Source: Pseudoscleropodium purum (taxonomy: Eukaryota > Streptophyta > Bryopsida > Hypnales > Brachytheciaceae). From it: a stretch of 64,000 nucleotides of DNA. The notes beneath the pieces are model-generated. The model had not been told where the DNA came from and ran no database searches. It worked only from the letters and a program-made list of their open reading frames with translations. The position numbers were made by a program, and so were the translations under genes. Positions 48,500 through 59,904 of the stretch are shown here, piece by piece (the stretch's first letter is position 1; each line of letters starts with the position of its first letter). The DNA is taken from contig OZ017799.1 in NCBI GenBank assembly GCA_963969395.1, positions 9,116,501 to 9,180,500 on the forward strand, written 5' to 3'.

Positions 48500-50190
48500 T
48501 CATTCTTGGTACCCATTTTGGCATCAAATGCAATTTAGAGCAAACAATATTAGAAGGTATTGCTTCAATTGATGTAGAACCACATACATGCCATGGTATT
48601 ATGAGGTTTATTTAGCTTGTATTTATTAGGAAATTGACAAATTTCATGCAAGATGATTTACTACTTTATTTTAAAAGAATTCATTGTGTGAAGGAGGATT
48701 TGACCGGAAATTTTGTTTTTGGACTAATCCAATTAGTAAAGACTACTTCTAAAGTCTTTAGTGGGAGTAATTTCATCTTGAGTTTCATTATTTTGTGATG
48801 AAGACTATTGACTCAATATGGCATAATTCCTCTTTTGAAGCTCTAACTTTATTATTTAATTATTTATCTTGAGGTTTGAGACTTTAAAGAGATTAAATAA
48901 CTAATATTGTGGACTTAATTATTATATTGTGTTGATAGTTTTTATAATTTTAACTTATTATATCTAAATTTAATGTGCTAAAAAATAAATTATATGGTTT
49001 TGAGAAGATCTTTAGAGCTAAATACTTTTATGTTGATTTGATAAAGTCATGGAGAATCTTCTAGATTGAACAATTGTAGAATATCTTATCACCCTCTAAC
49101 ATCTTCTAATTTGATATGAGCATCAAAAAGGTCACAAATGTCATATACCATAGCATGTTGAAGGTGGAAAACCTCTTTAACCAATCATTTAGTTACATTG
49201 AATAGTATTGTAGTTAATATCACACTAATATATATATGTATATTGTTCAATGTGAAGCATAAGATTCCCCTTCTAAATACATTCACAATGAAAAGAGCCA
49301 AAGTACTAGAAATCATCACTATATGTTGAAATTTTGGTACATGATAGTTGGTTTATGTAGTATTTACCTATAATAGCATTTATATGACAATCTAAATCAA
49401 GTAAGATATAATGTACAACCTAAATCAAGTATCAGCACAATTTGTTGAAATGCTACATTATATCATACTTGATTTAGATTGCAATATCAATTCAATTGAT
49501 AACATAATTGATAAGTCAAGCATGATAATTCAAAAAATGAAGCATAGGTTACATTTAAAATTAGCTCCTTGTATTGTGAATTTGCTCATACATTTATTCA
49601 GAATCTAGAAGGCATTAAGGGTATGCATACAACAGAAGGAGAAATAAAACCTCCACGAAGTTATGATTGTAAACTAGGTCGTAAACTTGACTTAAATTTT
49701 TTGCTAGGGCTTTGGAACTTCATCATAACAAATGATATAAGAAATAGAATATTCTCAAACTCGTGACAATTACAATTGACTCTTTAACTGCAATTGCAGT
49801 CCAATCTCCCTGAATTTATGTTTATTTTTTTCTAACATCATAGTTCTGAGTCAGTTTAATATTATGAGCACGGCTCTGAAAGTGAAATATTCAGTTTCAA
49901 ATTTCAAAGTGAACCATCAATTTCTTCTGGTGAAAAATGGCAGCAATTGAACAACTGATTGTGAGAGGCTACAGGGAATATATGGGTTCCTAATTATTGC
50001 AGTTACAGCCTTCTGCCCTACTCATCTCCGTTTCAATGTACCACACCTACAGTAAGCTAGAAGAGATCCTTAAAGAGGCTGGTAACAGTGGTAAGAGCAT
50101 TCAGCAATTCTAATAATCAACGCATGACAAATGCCAAAACTAACTGGAAGTTGAAGGTCTCCCTAGTTCAGCTGTTACATCTCGTCAACA
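48500..50190. other. Intergenic, convergent 3' flanks of the GDSL and hydrolase genes
   Basis: AT-rich with no coding signal apart from short ORFs (up to 65 codons). It contains a hairpin at 49388-49481. Confidence 0.6.
49388..49481. repeat. Precursor-like hairpin, 28-bp arms
   Basis: Arms 49388-49415 and 49454-49481 pair at 27 of 28 positions (one A-A mismatch at 49404/49465). The 38-nt loop carries a third related word, CCTAAATCAAGTAT. Confidence 0.85.
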
Positions 50191-50198
50191 TCTAGTCA

Positions 50199-53100
50199 TC
50201 AGGCAGTTGGAGCTGGGACCTCCAATTCATCACTGGGATTTTCAAACTTCTCAAATAAGGCCACAACATCAGGTACTGCCACGTCTTCAACAGTTGGTGG
50301 CTGCCACTTCGGTTTCTGCCACACCCTCAGAAATCCACAAGATGAGCATCTACTAAATTATAAAACGAATACAAACTACAAATAGTGAAGAATGACCAAC
50401 ATTACCAACGTGAACCTGTTCATATAGGACACCCTTACAGATGAGTAACTAAGTATGCACTTAAGGGCTACACACTGACTATGGGAGCCTGACCAAGCGA
50501 CAAATAATTTAGTATACCACAGACTCAACAGCATTTAGGATGATGAACATGAGAAAGTGGCTACACAAAGCAATGTTTCTCGAGCTTACTTGATCTTTGT
50601 CAACAAGCACTGCTCTCACGCCCTCTATGAAGTCTGGTCTTGTTGAAGTCCGAACGCCGAGTCTGAATTCAGTTTTCATCACCCCCTCGATCTGCAAAAT
50701 CAGAAACCAGACGTGCAACTCTGTTAATATTATCAATGGTCGTATCTAAAATGGCCAAGAGGAGATTCAAAACTGCGTCGGGATATGCTACTTACTCTAG
50801 TTAGTGGAATCGCTGTGCCTTGCAGTACCAAGAACCAAGTGACACAAACCTTATACCTGGATGCTGAACTACAAGTAAGATAGCATTGACAGTAATGCAT
50901 GAAAGTTCAGAACCTCGAACCTCAGAAATGTCGTTTTCAGGTGACTCTGCTCGAACAGCATTCTCCGCTGCCAAAGCTACGGTTGCATAGTGAAGCTTAG
51001 TCAAACTGAGACTGAAGGGAGCCCCCTTGCCCAATCCAGTCGATGCTCCTTTTGCCCACTCTGCCACTGTAAGACGAAACAACAATAGATCTCAGTCCAC
51101 GCACCCCCAACCTCAGGACAAGAAGCAATGAACTAAACATCTCAGTGCCTAAATTGCCAAAAATGGCCACTTCCAAATCTATAGGATTTGAAGCGAATGA
51201 TTTTAGGAAGATTCAGGGAAAGTAGAAAAATATACCAATAGAAATTCGAGCTGTCAGTCTCTGCCTCATTCAGCTGTAGAGAAGGCAGAACAATTACCCT
51301 CAATTACAATCAACAATTAACTGTTCAGCATACTCTGCTAAATCTTGTCTTAGAAGGGGTTGATAACTTGCCTGCAGAGTCATTAGAGAGTTCGTGTTCT
51401 TTTAGGGCCTTGATTGTGTCCTCCACCGAGAGGCTAGCACCAAAGCAAGCAGTGATAGCAGGCAGAAGAGCTTTAAGAGAAGGATCCGATTCTGGCGTTA
51501 CGTGATGACTGGCCAAAACTTCTTCCACTGCCTCCCATGCATTATCCAACCTGCACCATTAACAACGTAACACAAACCTAAGCAACATATTCCGAGAATC
51601 ACAACTACCACCTTGTTATTATCACCTGTATGTCACAGTAACTGTACTTCGGGAAGAGTGTCTTCCTAGAGGATCGCCAGAATGTCAGCTGCATACATCC
51701 CCTACAGCAGCTATGTACAGTAGATTATTGTGCTATTCGACTCGCGTCCCTTCTGACCCTTCATGGACATCTCCTCTGTCCAACCATAAATATTAATCAA
51801 ACAATCAAAGTTCACGACTCATCCAATTTTTCTTAAAGAAACCCTAAGCCATGGCAGAAACATACGAGTTGTGATTGCGGAGAGCGTTTTGTAAAGAGGC
51901 CAACTTGTCTGTGGGTACAAAGTGTGTACCCAGACCAACAAACAAGGCATCAGCTGGATTGGTGACCCTCGCTCCGGTCATAGCCATGTAAGCGCCTACA
52001 ATATTCAACATCAATAGTTTGCAGGCAACTATGAGTTGTCATCCCTCCAAAACATAAATTTGGACAAGAATAGAAACCCCAATATAGGAAAGAATTCGCA
52101 AGTGTTCAAAACGGGCAACACACCATAGCTTAGGATAACTATTATAATGAGAAAAACTCACCCACTGCTCCATTTCCTGGGCTTCTTGCAGCAATATGTG
52201 CAAAACCAACATCAGGAAAGAGGCCGATCCCATTCTCCGGCATCGCTAGCATAGTTTTCTGGCACAGAATATCTCGGTTTTATTAACATTTTGCTTTATG
52301 GAAAACCTTTGAACAAATACTCCATCAAAGAACAAAGATATTCACTTTTGAGTCTCTGAATGCCACAAACGATTTAAGTCTCTAGTCAGAATTCAAAACC
52401 CATGGACGAGAAGGGGCCTGACAGTGCACCTCAGTTATTACACGGAAGCGACCATGCCCGGAAAGGCCGATGCCAAACCCCATCGTGACGCCATCCATCA
52501 AAGAGATATATGGCTTCTGGTAGCGTGCTATTTTACATATCAGCTTATATTCATTGTTGAACACCTGTACAGACATCACAACATGAACATCACGAGCTAA
52601 TAGAGAAGAATCTAATCACCAGGACTAGTTGATTGGCAGCGCACTTGAGATGAACGACCCCGTCAGAGCCTAATCCCTTTCCACAAATCTGATATCAGAC
52701 TTGCTTGCAGTGAACCAGCTCAGACCTGGTGCGCCAATGCAAGAGCACTATGTCTCGGTTCAGACACCATCGATTTCACATCTCCACCTGCAAGCAAAGT
52801 ATGAACTTTCTCTCAATGCGATTCTCATTCAACAATGACAATCAGATTTTTTCCCACAGAGCATTGTACAGACCGTGGGCACCACAGATGTATTCGCATC
52901 TTCTTGCACCGCTGCTGCCACCCCTTTCACATCCATGCCTGCAGTCAAGGCAAACCTTGATCATCACGTCTACTGTGAGATCCACCTCTGGATCCACCTG
53001 CGAGTAGTATACTAGCGAATTCTGGAACTAGGAGAAAATGAGTGTCAAGCCCCCAACGGGACGACGGTAGAGTTGCTTAACCCTAAATAGATGATAAAAT

Positions 53101-54314
53101 AATGCTTTGGAGCAAAGGAAATACCTCATAAACGCCTGGAATCCCCTTCAAAACATTCAAAACATACCAAAGAACAATGTTGTGACTAACAAAATAACAA
53201 TTGAAATGATTTTACTTTGAGCAAAGATTGCCCCCAAAAATCTTTAGCCCATTTGACATGTACCCTCAAATTTTGAGTTAGTTGGGATACTTCTCCTAAA
53301 TATTCTCATATCACAAACATATCACCTCCAAGAATCTAGTCTGCTTCCCATTCAAAGTTTGACGGCTTTGGCGAAAGAATGTCATGATAAATCGTTTGAT
53401 GGTCTAGATTTACCAAAATAGTCGAGAACTAGTTAAATTCGAGTTGTTTATATGCGAATGAATCCCTTTAAAATGACATCAAATACCGAATGCCTGTTTA
53501 CATTAACTCAAGAGTCATGAATAAAAAGGGGAGAAGGTGTTAACAAGTATGTGAAGAAAGGGAAGTCCGCAAGATACAGCAAAGACAGGCAAATAAAACT
53601 GCCCCACTGCAAATGCGTCTTCCACATAGGGTGATATTGGATTCTTCCTGTATTGATAATAATCGTATTATCGTAGGGATTCTCTTTAACACTTCCGCCT
53701 TTAAAATTCAGAACAAATTCCACAAGAATCCAAAAAAACATGAATAAAGGTGGGTAAAATGCACCTTCAATTTGTCTTTCCAAAAAATTGACTCAAAAAG
53801 AGAAAGGAGGAGTAACCTGCGGAGAAGGCGCGAGAGGAGGAGCTTTCAACGAGCACTGCCCGCACCTTGCTATCATTCTCCCATTCATCGAGGAACTTCT
53901 TGTACAGAGCCGTCATGTCTGTTCAAACAGAAGCAGAAATTAATGCAGCACCAAGGATCTTGAGCTGCAACTTAACTCTTCATCGTGCTTGTTTCCAAAC
54001 TATCCGTTAATAGCTCAAGCAAGAAGTTCAAAGAGTATTTCGCAGACAGTACAAATCTACACACAAGATGCTCGCCACCAAGCCTAAGTCATCAAACCCT
54101 CGAACTCCACAACAACAGAATCAAACTTAGGTTTTCATGAATTTTCCCAGCAACATGAGTTCCGAGACTCTTGCCCTAAGCATGCTTGACAGACGAAAGA
54201 GATGAACTAACCCGCATTCATGGCATTCAAGGCCTTAGGGCGGTCCAAGGTGATGACAGCCAGTCCATTTGGCAGCACGGCGCTCTTCACCCAGTCTTGC
54301 ACTGTGCCTGCCAT
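50199..54314 (-). CDS. HIBCH: 3-hydroxyisobutyryl-CoA hydrolase-like protein (crotonase fold), 10 exons
   Basis: This family hydrolyses 3-hydroxyisobutyryl-CoA or related acyl-CoA esters in valine breakdown, in mitochondria or peroxisomes. Exons (minus): 54314-54212, 53918-53817, 52938-52874, 52564-52430, 52258-52162, 51995-51866, 51550-51372, 51066-50921, 50691-50590, 50315-50199. The joined frame gives 391 aa. Crotonase signatures in order: [23 protein letters not shown] (oxyanion region), [38 protein letters not shown] with the catalytic Glu, [14 protein letters not shown], and the C-terminal [19 protein letters not shown] rather than AGGDVKG resembles the mitochondrial-type plant members. 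Intron 7 starts with GC (AG|GCAAGT); the rest are GT-AG. The protein ends in APTA, so there is no PTS1, and no presequence follows ATG 54314. An upstream ORF (separate entry) may matter for targeting. Exact substrate is inferred. Confidence 0.92.
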
Positions 54315-54326
54315 ATTCTTCCCCTT

Positions 54327-54703
54327 CTGAAAACAACTCACAAGCCTCCCAACAATCAGTCACAGCTAAAACGGAGATCAAAATTGCATGAACAGTGGCA
54401 GATTAGGGTCTACTCTCTCAACTGTTTACATAATAAGAAACAATCCAACGGCATATCCTAGTGACGCTACTCTAAGACAACGACGCTGTCCTCCTCTGCA
54501 ATGTCGAACTACAAGACATCGAATAACAAGAACAATCACAACATCTCAACCAAAATCCAAGACGAAGCTCATCGTCCAAAAGGGTGAAGATTCGAATCTA
54601 CGAACAGAAAGCTGAGATTGAATCTGCAAGTGTAAAACCTAAGAGGCAAACGTTAGTCGTCAATTGCAATTGATTCTATCAATGGATTGATGAACTTCGT
54701 CAC
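54327..54703 (-). other. Predicted 5'-leader intron of the hydrolase gene
   Basis: On the minus strand a GTGACG donor at 54703 and a pyrimidine-rich TTTTCAG acceptor ending at 54327 flank this segment, just upstream of the hydrolase start codon. No coding block was seen inside. Transcript data would be needed to fix the leader. Confidence 0.45.
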
Positions 54704-54706
54704 CTG

Positions 54707-54994
54707 TCAATTCGGAGTGCAAGAGTAGGACGGAAATGTGCTTGAATGTGCAGAGAATACTCTAGCAAAAGTTGCAAAAGTTCGAGAGAAAGGAGCGGCA
54801 GTGTTGCGTGTGAGAATTGTGAGATGCCCACCTGCGAACAATTCGATCTTTTGGAAAGAATTCGGGGCTACGATGCGAAGAAAACTTGCCGGAGAGCGTG
54901 GTCCTTGCGGGATGCGAAAGTGGGGAGACAAGGGGTCCAGATCAGCTGTCCAGGCTGGCGCTTTCTCCCTCCACGTGGCTGGCCAAGTGGCCAT
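54707..54994 (-). CDS. Upstream ORF of the hydrolase gene, possible former presequence
   Basis: A 95-codon ORF begins at ATG 54994 and ends with TGA at 54709-54707. Six bases past the start of that stop is a good donor (CAG|GTGACG, GT at 54703-54702). The matching acceptor TTTTCAG|AAGG lies just before the hydrolase ATG, with the exon starting at 54326. Spliced this way, the ORF is in the same frame as the hydrolase, blocked only by the TGA. Composition is Ser/Arg/Ala/Phe-rich with few acidic residues toward its end (FSRTFATFARVFSAHSSTF), like an organelle-targeting presequence. It may equally be an ordinary uORF in a spliced 5' leader. Confidence 0.4.
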   Translation of the reverse strand: MATWPATWREKAPAWTADLDPLSPHFRIPQGPRSPASFLRIVAPNSFQKIELFAGGHLTILTRNTAAPFSRTFATFARVFSAHSSTFPSYSCTPN

Positions 54995-56589
54995 GGACTG
55001 CAGCTCCACCCCAAATCGTGCCCAAATTAGTTGGACATATGGAGAATATTTATTATTCTACTTTAATACTTTTTTTGACCTAGCATAAATAAATAATGAA
55101 TTTCAAAGTGCTGGAAAGAGGTATATTCAATAAAACTAATTTTAGATTCTCATAAATAAACAAAGGGGAAATATATTTTAGACAAGAATGTGGAAGCATT
55201 AGCTTTAGAATGGGACGCAATTAGGCACATGCACCTTAACTTCTAAAGCCCTCTTTAGACTAAAGCCTAAAAAATATTGAGAATTTTTTTTCAATATCCA
55301 TAATTTGTCTTTAAAAGATTAGCTTCTATGAAGGTCACTAGTATGCCATTATGCCATTGCCACACCCAAATAAAAGTAAAAATAATTTTCTAATTTCTTA
55401 ACTTTGAAAATTCAATAACTTTCATATTGTAGCGTAAGAGGTTGTGTTCTTGATACAAATAGAAAGCTTTATAACACAATGGAGGGCAAAGACTTTGTTT
55501 TGTGGTATAGTATTTGGACATAAGATGTGAAAATTGTGGTTTCAATTCTAAGGTAATTAATTTATGACTTTCACACTGTTGGTCCACACCAATTCAAATG
55601 AATCTAGCAAAAATGGACTAGATTGTACCATTTGAATATGCATATTGAAAAAATATATGGAAAAATATAAATAATATATATTTTTTGCCAAGTAGCAAAG
55701 AGTCATTAATATTCTAAAGTCAAGAAGTCACTCATATGATAAGATGTGTTTGTGCACGACAAAAACTTTCATTGACTAAAAATTTGCTTTAAGGCTTCTA
55801 GCCTCTACTTTAAAGAAGCCTAAGAGGTTCTTTATTCCTCAAAAATTCTTATGTAAGATGCTTCTTCAAGAAACTCTCATTTCTATCTGAAATGGAGTAA
55901 GACTAAGACATTATTTTTATGTGATTGAAAGTGATTAATGCAAAAACTTTGGCCAACTTGAGAAATTTGTTTTTAAAAATAAATCTAAAAACAAAAATCT
56001 TTCACATTTTTTATAAAAGTCTTTAGTTCTATAAGAAGAAGTTTTGATTTTTCTATGTGTAAAATAGGCAAAATCAAACCAACTAGTTCCTACAAAATAT
56101 TCAGAAATATGTGTATTTAGTTTTTTATAATTCAATGGTATGTATTGTTGATGCCAATAAAATTTTGATTTTTCTTTTATGATTTTCACAAATAAAAAAT
56201 AAAAAATTTGAAGTAGACACATTTTGTCCATATATGCTTAGGCACTCAAATTTTGAATGATTGATGCATTCAAACAAGTTTCAAGTATCCAAATCTTGAT
56301 TTCTTCATTCATTTAAATTTTGGATTTGTTTACTCTTAACATTTGTACAATATAGATTTCCAAATTTTTTGTAACAATTATTCTATAGTTCAAGCAATAT
56401 AAGTGTATTCACCTTAAAAAGCTATTTTTTGAGCTCAAAAAATAACACTCACTTCAGAAACGCCATATATAAATAAGTAAAATGAAAGTCATAAAAATCA
56501 TCATAGTTAAAGATTAATCTTTCAATGGCTAAGAAGCCCAAATTGTGTCTCATGTTTGTTTAACAATTTTAAAGAATTTATATGGGGAT

Positions 56590-57310
56590 TTTTAGTCGAC
56601 GTAATTTGTAGTCTGAAAATTGGGCCAAAAAGACCTACGACAATTTTGGGTGGTTCCAGGGGTATTTAATGGAGTTCAACATCGAGGACTTATCAAAGGC
56701 ACATGACATTGTTCCTCTAGTTGATATTTTACAATTGTTCATGCTACAAGTAGCCAAGTACAATGGAAACTATATGCACAATGGGGAATTAGAACATGCA
56801 TTTCTCTAAACATCTAATGAACTTACTTTTATGTATTCTTGTTGTTTTTGCTTGTATAAATTGATATTGTATACTCTAATCTTTGTGTTTTTAATGTGAT
56901 GTGCAGGATTACTAATATGCTATGAGATGTTGGTAGGCTTATTTAAGCTTGCCAAGAACAATGCTATGTAGAGACCTCAAATTAGCTAGTTGTACCATTC
57001 AACATTTTGAATGATCCAAGGTTCCACCGAGTAAAATTGGCAGTTGATGAAGCGATTATTTGAGTTGTGCTAGTAGGTTTGGATAAAGAGACCCTAAAAA
57101 GTGAAGTATGATCTAGAAGTAAGAAGATGCAAATGTTGCATTCTTATGAAGTGTCTATTAAGCACCTGACTAGTTTGAATAGATGGTTTGCTTATTTTTG
57201 TACATGCAACTTCTTTGTGGGAGGCGGGAGGGAGTTAAGAGACTATGAGAGCAACATTTCTGAGATTTTCAAGGATTAGGACGAGGATGAGTTTTTGAGG
57301 TTAGTTCTTT
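56590..57310 (+). pseudogene. Possible decayed coding sequence, identity unknown
   Basis: Forward frames give complex, protein-like stretches such as NIEDLSKAHDIVPLVDILQL and SIKHLTSLNRWFAYFCTC, broken by stops and frame changes. No family is recognised. Base composition is less AT-extreme than the neighbours. Confidence 0.3.
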
Positions 57311-58582
57311 AATCTTTAGACTCTAACTGTCAATAGATATTGTTTTATATGTTTTTTTGTATTGGGAAACCATTGTGGCAAGCTATTGGTTAGGTTTCAA
57401 ACTGGTTCAGTATCTGGTCTGGGAAGATTTTGTAGGAGTAGCAATTAGGTTGGAGATTTGATTAGTCTTTAGCCATATCATTTCTATAGATAGTGATCAT
57501 CCTCTATTTTTTTAGATTTTTGCTTGGACTATTCAAGAATTAGAAATTAAAGTAGATGTACAATGTTGTAGTTCAAACGGTCTAAGAAAACCAATAAAGT
57601 GCTATGACCTTGACAAGATTTCTACTTACAAGTCTTTAGTTGCCCATTGGCTTGTGTTTGAACCTATCAATCTTATCCATCTATTTTTTTTTATCTTGAA
57701 ATTTTGTTTCAAACTTCTAGATCTAGTATGGTTTTTTCAAGGTATAGTTAGTAGGAACACACTAATTGACATCACCTATACTCTGGCTATAAATTAAGGA
57801 GGATTACTAACACTATTGGTAGAGCTATTGGGATCACCCGTATAGAGCATGCACGTGTGTTGAGGGACAAGGGTATGATCATAACAAGACAGGGATTCCA
57901 AATCCTACAAAAAGTATTCTACAGAAGTTGACTTGTCCAATAGAATACAACAAGTTATATGTGGAGACTAGAAAGGGAATTGCATCCAAAGATGTCTATG
58001 CGGATGAGGTTATGCAAAGAGTAGACTTGAGTGTTTATCGATTATGACAGATTTGTTTAGAATCCAAGAATCCATTTTTTGTTGTCTTGAGTCATTATCT
58101 GGATTGGCCCATTGATTTTCCTATCTTACTAACACTATGATGTTTGGTGATATCTATGTTGTTGAGTTCTTCGGAGTGTGATCGGTATGAAGGAATTATA
58201 AAGTTCAATTCTATTTATTATAACAAAGAATGATGATTGAGTTATTGGAAGGTGACTTGTAATGTATTCTACTTTTTCAAAAGGGTCTTATGCTTTTTTG
58301 GCATGTGTATCTGCCTTGATTTGCATGTGGATGAAGAAACAAGGATGTTTATGTAACTTTTGGTAGGAGTTGTGACTAAATGATTCACTTATTAGTTGCC
58401 ATCTATAAGAATCGATGATTGAGTTAGTATACATTAGACTAGCAATCTAATATGATTGAGTTAGTATGTACTAGTAGTTTGTTGCTCTTGTCGTTTGTAG
58501 GTTTCATTCTCAATTTTTTGCTATGTTTAGTTTGGCTATTGATATTTCTACTTGGATTTCACTAGGTTATTGATATTGAGGA

Positions 58583-58608
58583 TGTGTGTGTGTGTGTGTG
58601 TGTGTGTG
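58583..58608. repeat. (TG)n microsatellite
   Basis: Thirteen uninterrupted TG units. Confidence 0.95.
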
Positions 58609-59589
58609 CTTAAAGCCTAAGGTATGTGTATCATTGTTAAAAGTTCAATTATACTGCAATTGATTACTCAATCATTGTTTTATTCATGTGCTTTTATTAT
58701 TGTGGTCTAACCTATTTTGGTAGTCTTTCCAAATTTTTGATGTTGATGTGTGTGAGCAAATCCAAGGTCTTCCTACTAAGTCTACTACTGCATCAACAAC
58801 CATTGAAGATCCTATTTGTGAAAAGGTGTCCAATACATGATCAACTTTGGAAGAGAATTTAAATTGTCGAATAATTAACTTCATCATCAATGGAGTTGAT
58901 TCTAAGCTTATAGTTGGGGAGATTTTAAAGTATTTAGGTCCTAGTTCATACTTCAAGGAGTAGCAATCTAGTATTGTTTTTGCATATAGAGCTCTAAGTT
59001 TTTCTTTGCTAGGATTTATTCCATGGGGTTTACTTAGAGAAGTTTTTAATGTTGGCTTGAACTTTGTTTTCTAAAACCAAATGCAAATAAAATTGATTTG
59101 ATCACTATTATCTTGCTTTTAAATTTTGAATGACAAACTATTCAAAAAGTGTAGTCTAAGATATTTGATACTAATCCTTTAGTATCATGCTATGTGTTTT
59201 GTTAAGGTTGTAGGAGATTTTGTATTTATTATTTGTTGATTGTGGAGAGAGAAGAAGCTTCAGTTTTTTTATGTCTTTGTTTGATCTAGTTGGTTATGTG
59301 GTGAATAGACTATACGGCATTGCTTGCTTAAATTTGCTCATAAAAGAGAATTTCATTGGCTTCCATGTGCAATTGTGCTAGTTCATGAAAGAAAAGTCTC
59401 ATAACAACAAACATTGTGAATAGTGCCAAGTATTCTAACTTAGGGGATTATATTGTGTAAACCAGCTACTTTTCTATAGAACAACGGCTGGCCAGTGTTT
59501 AACAATTCTATATGGCTTTTTCAACAATCAACAATTGAATTAAAAAATGGAGCAATTTAGTGGTACACACTATGTTCAGTTTTGAGGTT

Positions 59590-59612
59590 TTTAGTGGGAC
59601 GGAGGGAGTAGC
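59590..59612. mobile_element. Stowaway-like terminus, single end
   Basis: TTAGTGGGACGGAGGGAGTA matches the right end of Stowaway-type elements, including the TA. No opposite terminus is visible upstream, so the element is truncated or too diverged. Confidence 0.5.
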
Positions 59613-59620
59613 ATTTTTGG

Positions 59621-59758
59621 ATGGAGATGGATACCAGGATTGAGACCCGGGAGCTGTACACGGCTAATGACCAGGTGCAGAAGTTGATATCTCCGATCCA
59701 CGGGTATTTGGACTTCATGAGCGTAGTCCCGTCACCACGTTACGAGAGCTGCGTTTAA
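59621..59758 (+). CDS. Hypothetical 45-aa ORF upstream of KAT
   Basis: A short intact ORF runs from ATG 59621 to TAA 59758 (start MEMDTRIETRELYTANDQVQ). It lies directly after a Stowaway-like terminus and about 150 bp before the KAT start codon, so it could be a uORF in the KAT leader. No family is recognised. Chance is not excluded at this length. Confidence 0.25.
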   Translation: MEMDTRIETRELYTANDQVQKLISPIHGYLDFMSVVPSPRYESCV

Positions 59759-59812
59759 ATGCTTTGCGATTGCGCATTTGTAAGCCACGCCGCTTTGCAA
59801 GCGAGTAATCAA

Positions 59813-59900
59813 GGCAGGAGGAATTGGCAGGAGAGAGGGTTGTTAGCAAATTTGGAGGCAGGAGGAATTGGCAGGAGAGAGGATTGTTTGCAAATTTGGA
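59813..59900 (+). repeat. 44-bp tandem duplication just before the KAT ATG
   Basis: The unit starting GGCAGGAGGAATTGGCAGGA occurs at 59813 and 59857, differing at two or three positions. The second copy ends five bases before the start codon. Confidence 0.95.
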
Positions 59901-59904
59901 GGTG

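Larger units (their letters stand above)
55010..59590. other. Gene-poor AT-rich interval with a decayed coding-like block
   Basis: 56590-57310 gives broken reading frames of protein-like composition interrupted by stops, suggesting an old pseudogene or element. A (TG)n microsatellite lies at 58583-58608. The rest is AT-rich without a gene. Confidence 0.5.

Noticed and set aside
53508..53783. 91-codon minus-strand ORF between hydrolase exons 2 and 3
   Set aside because: It begins near an AG and looked like an exon, but the family motif GMDVKG is supplied by exon 52938-52874 in the right frame, so this is intron.
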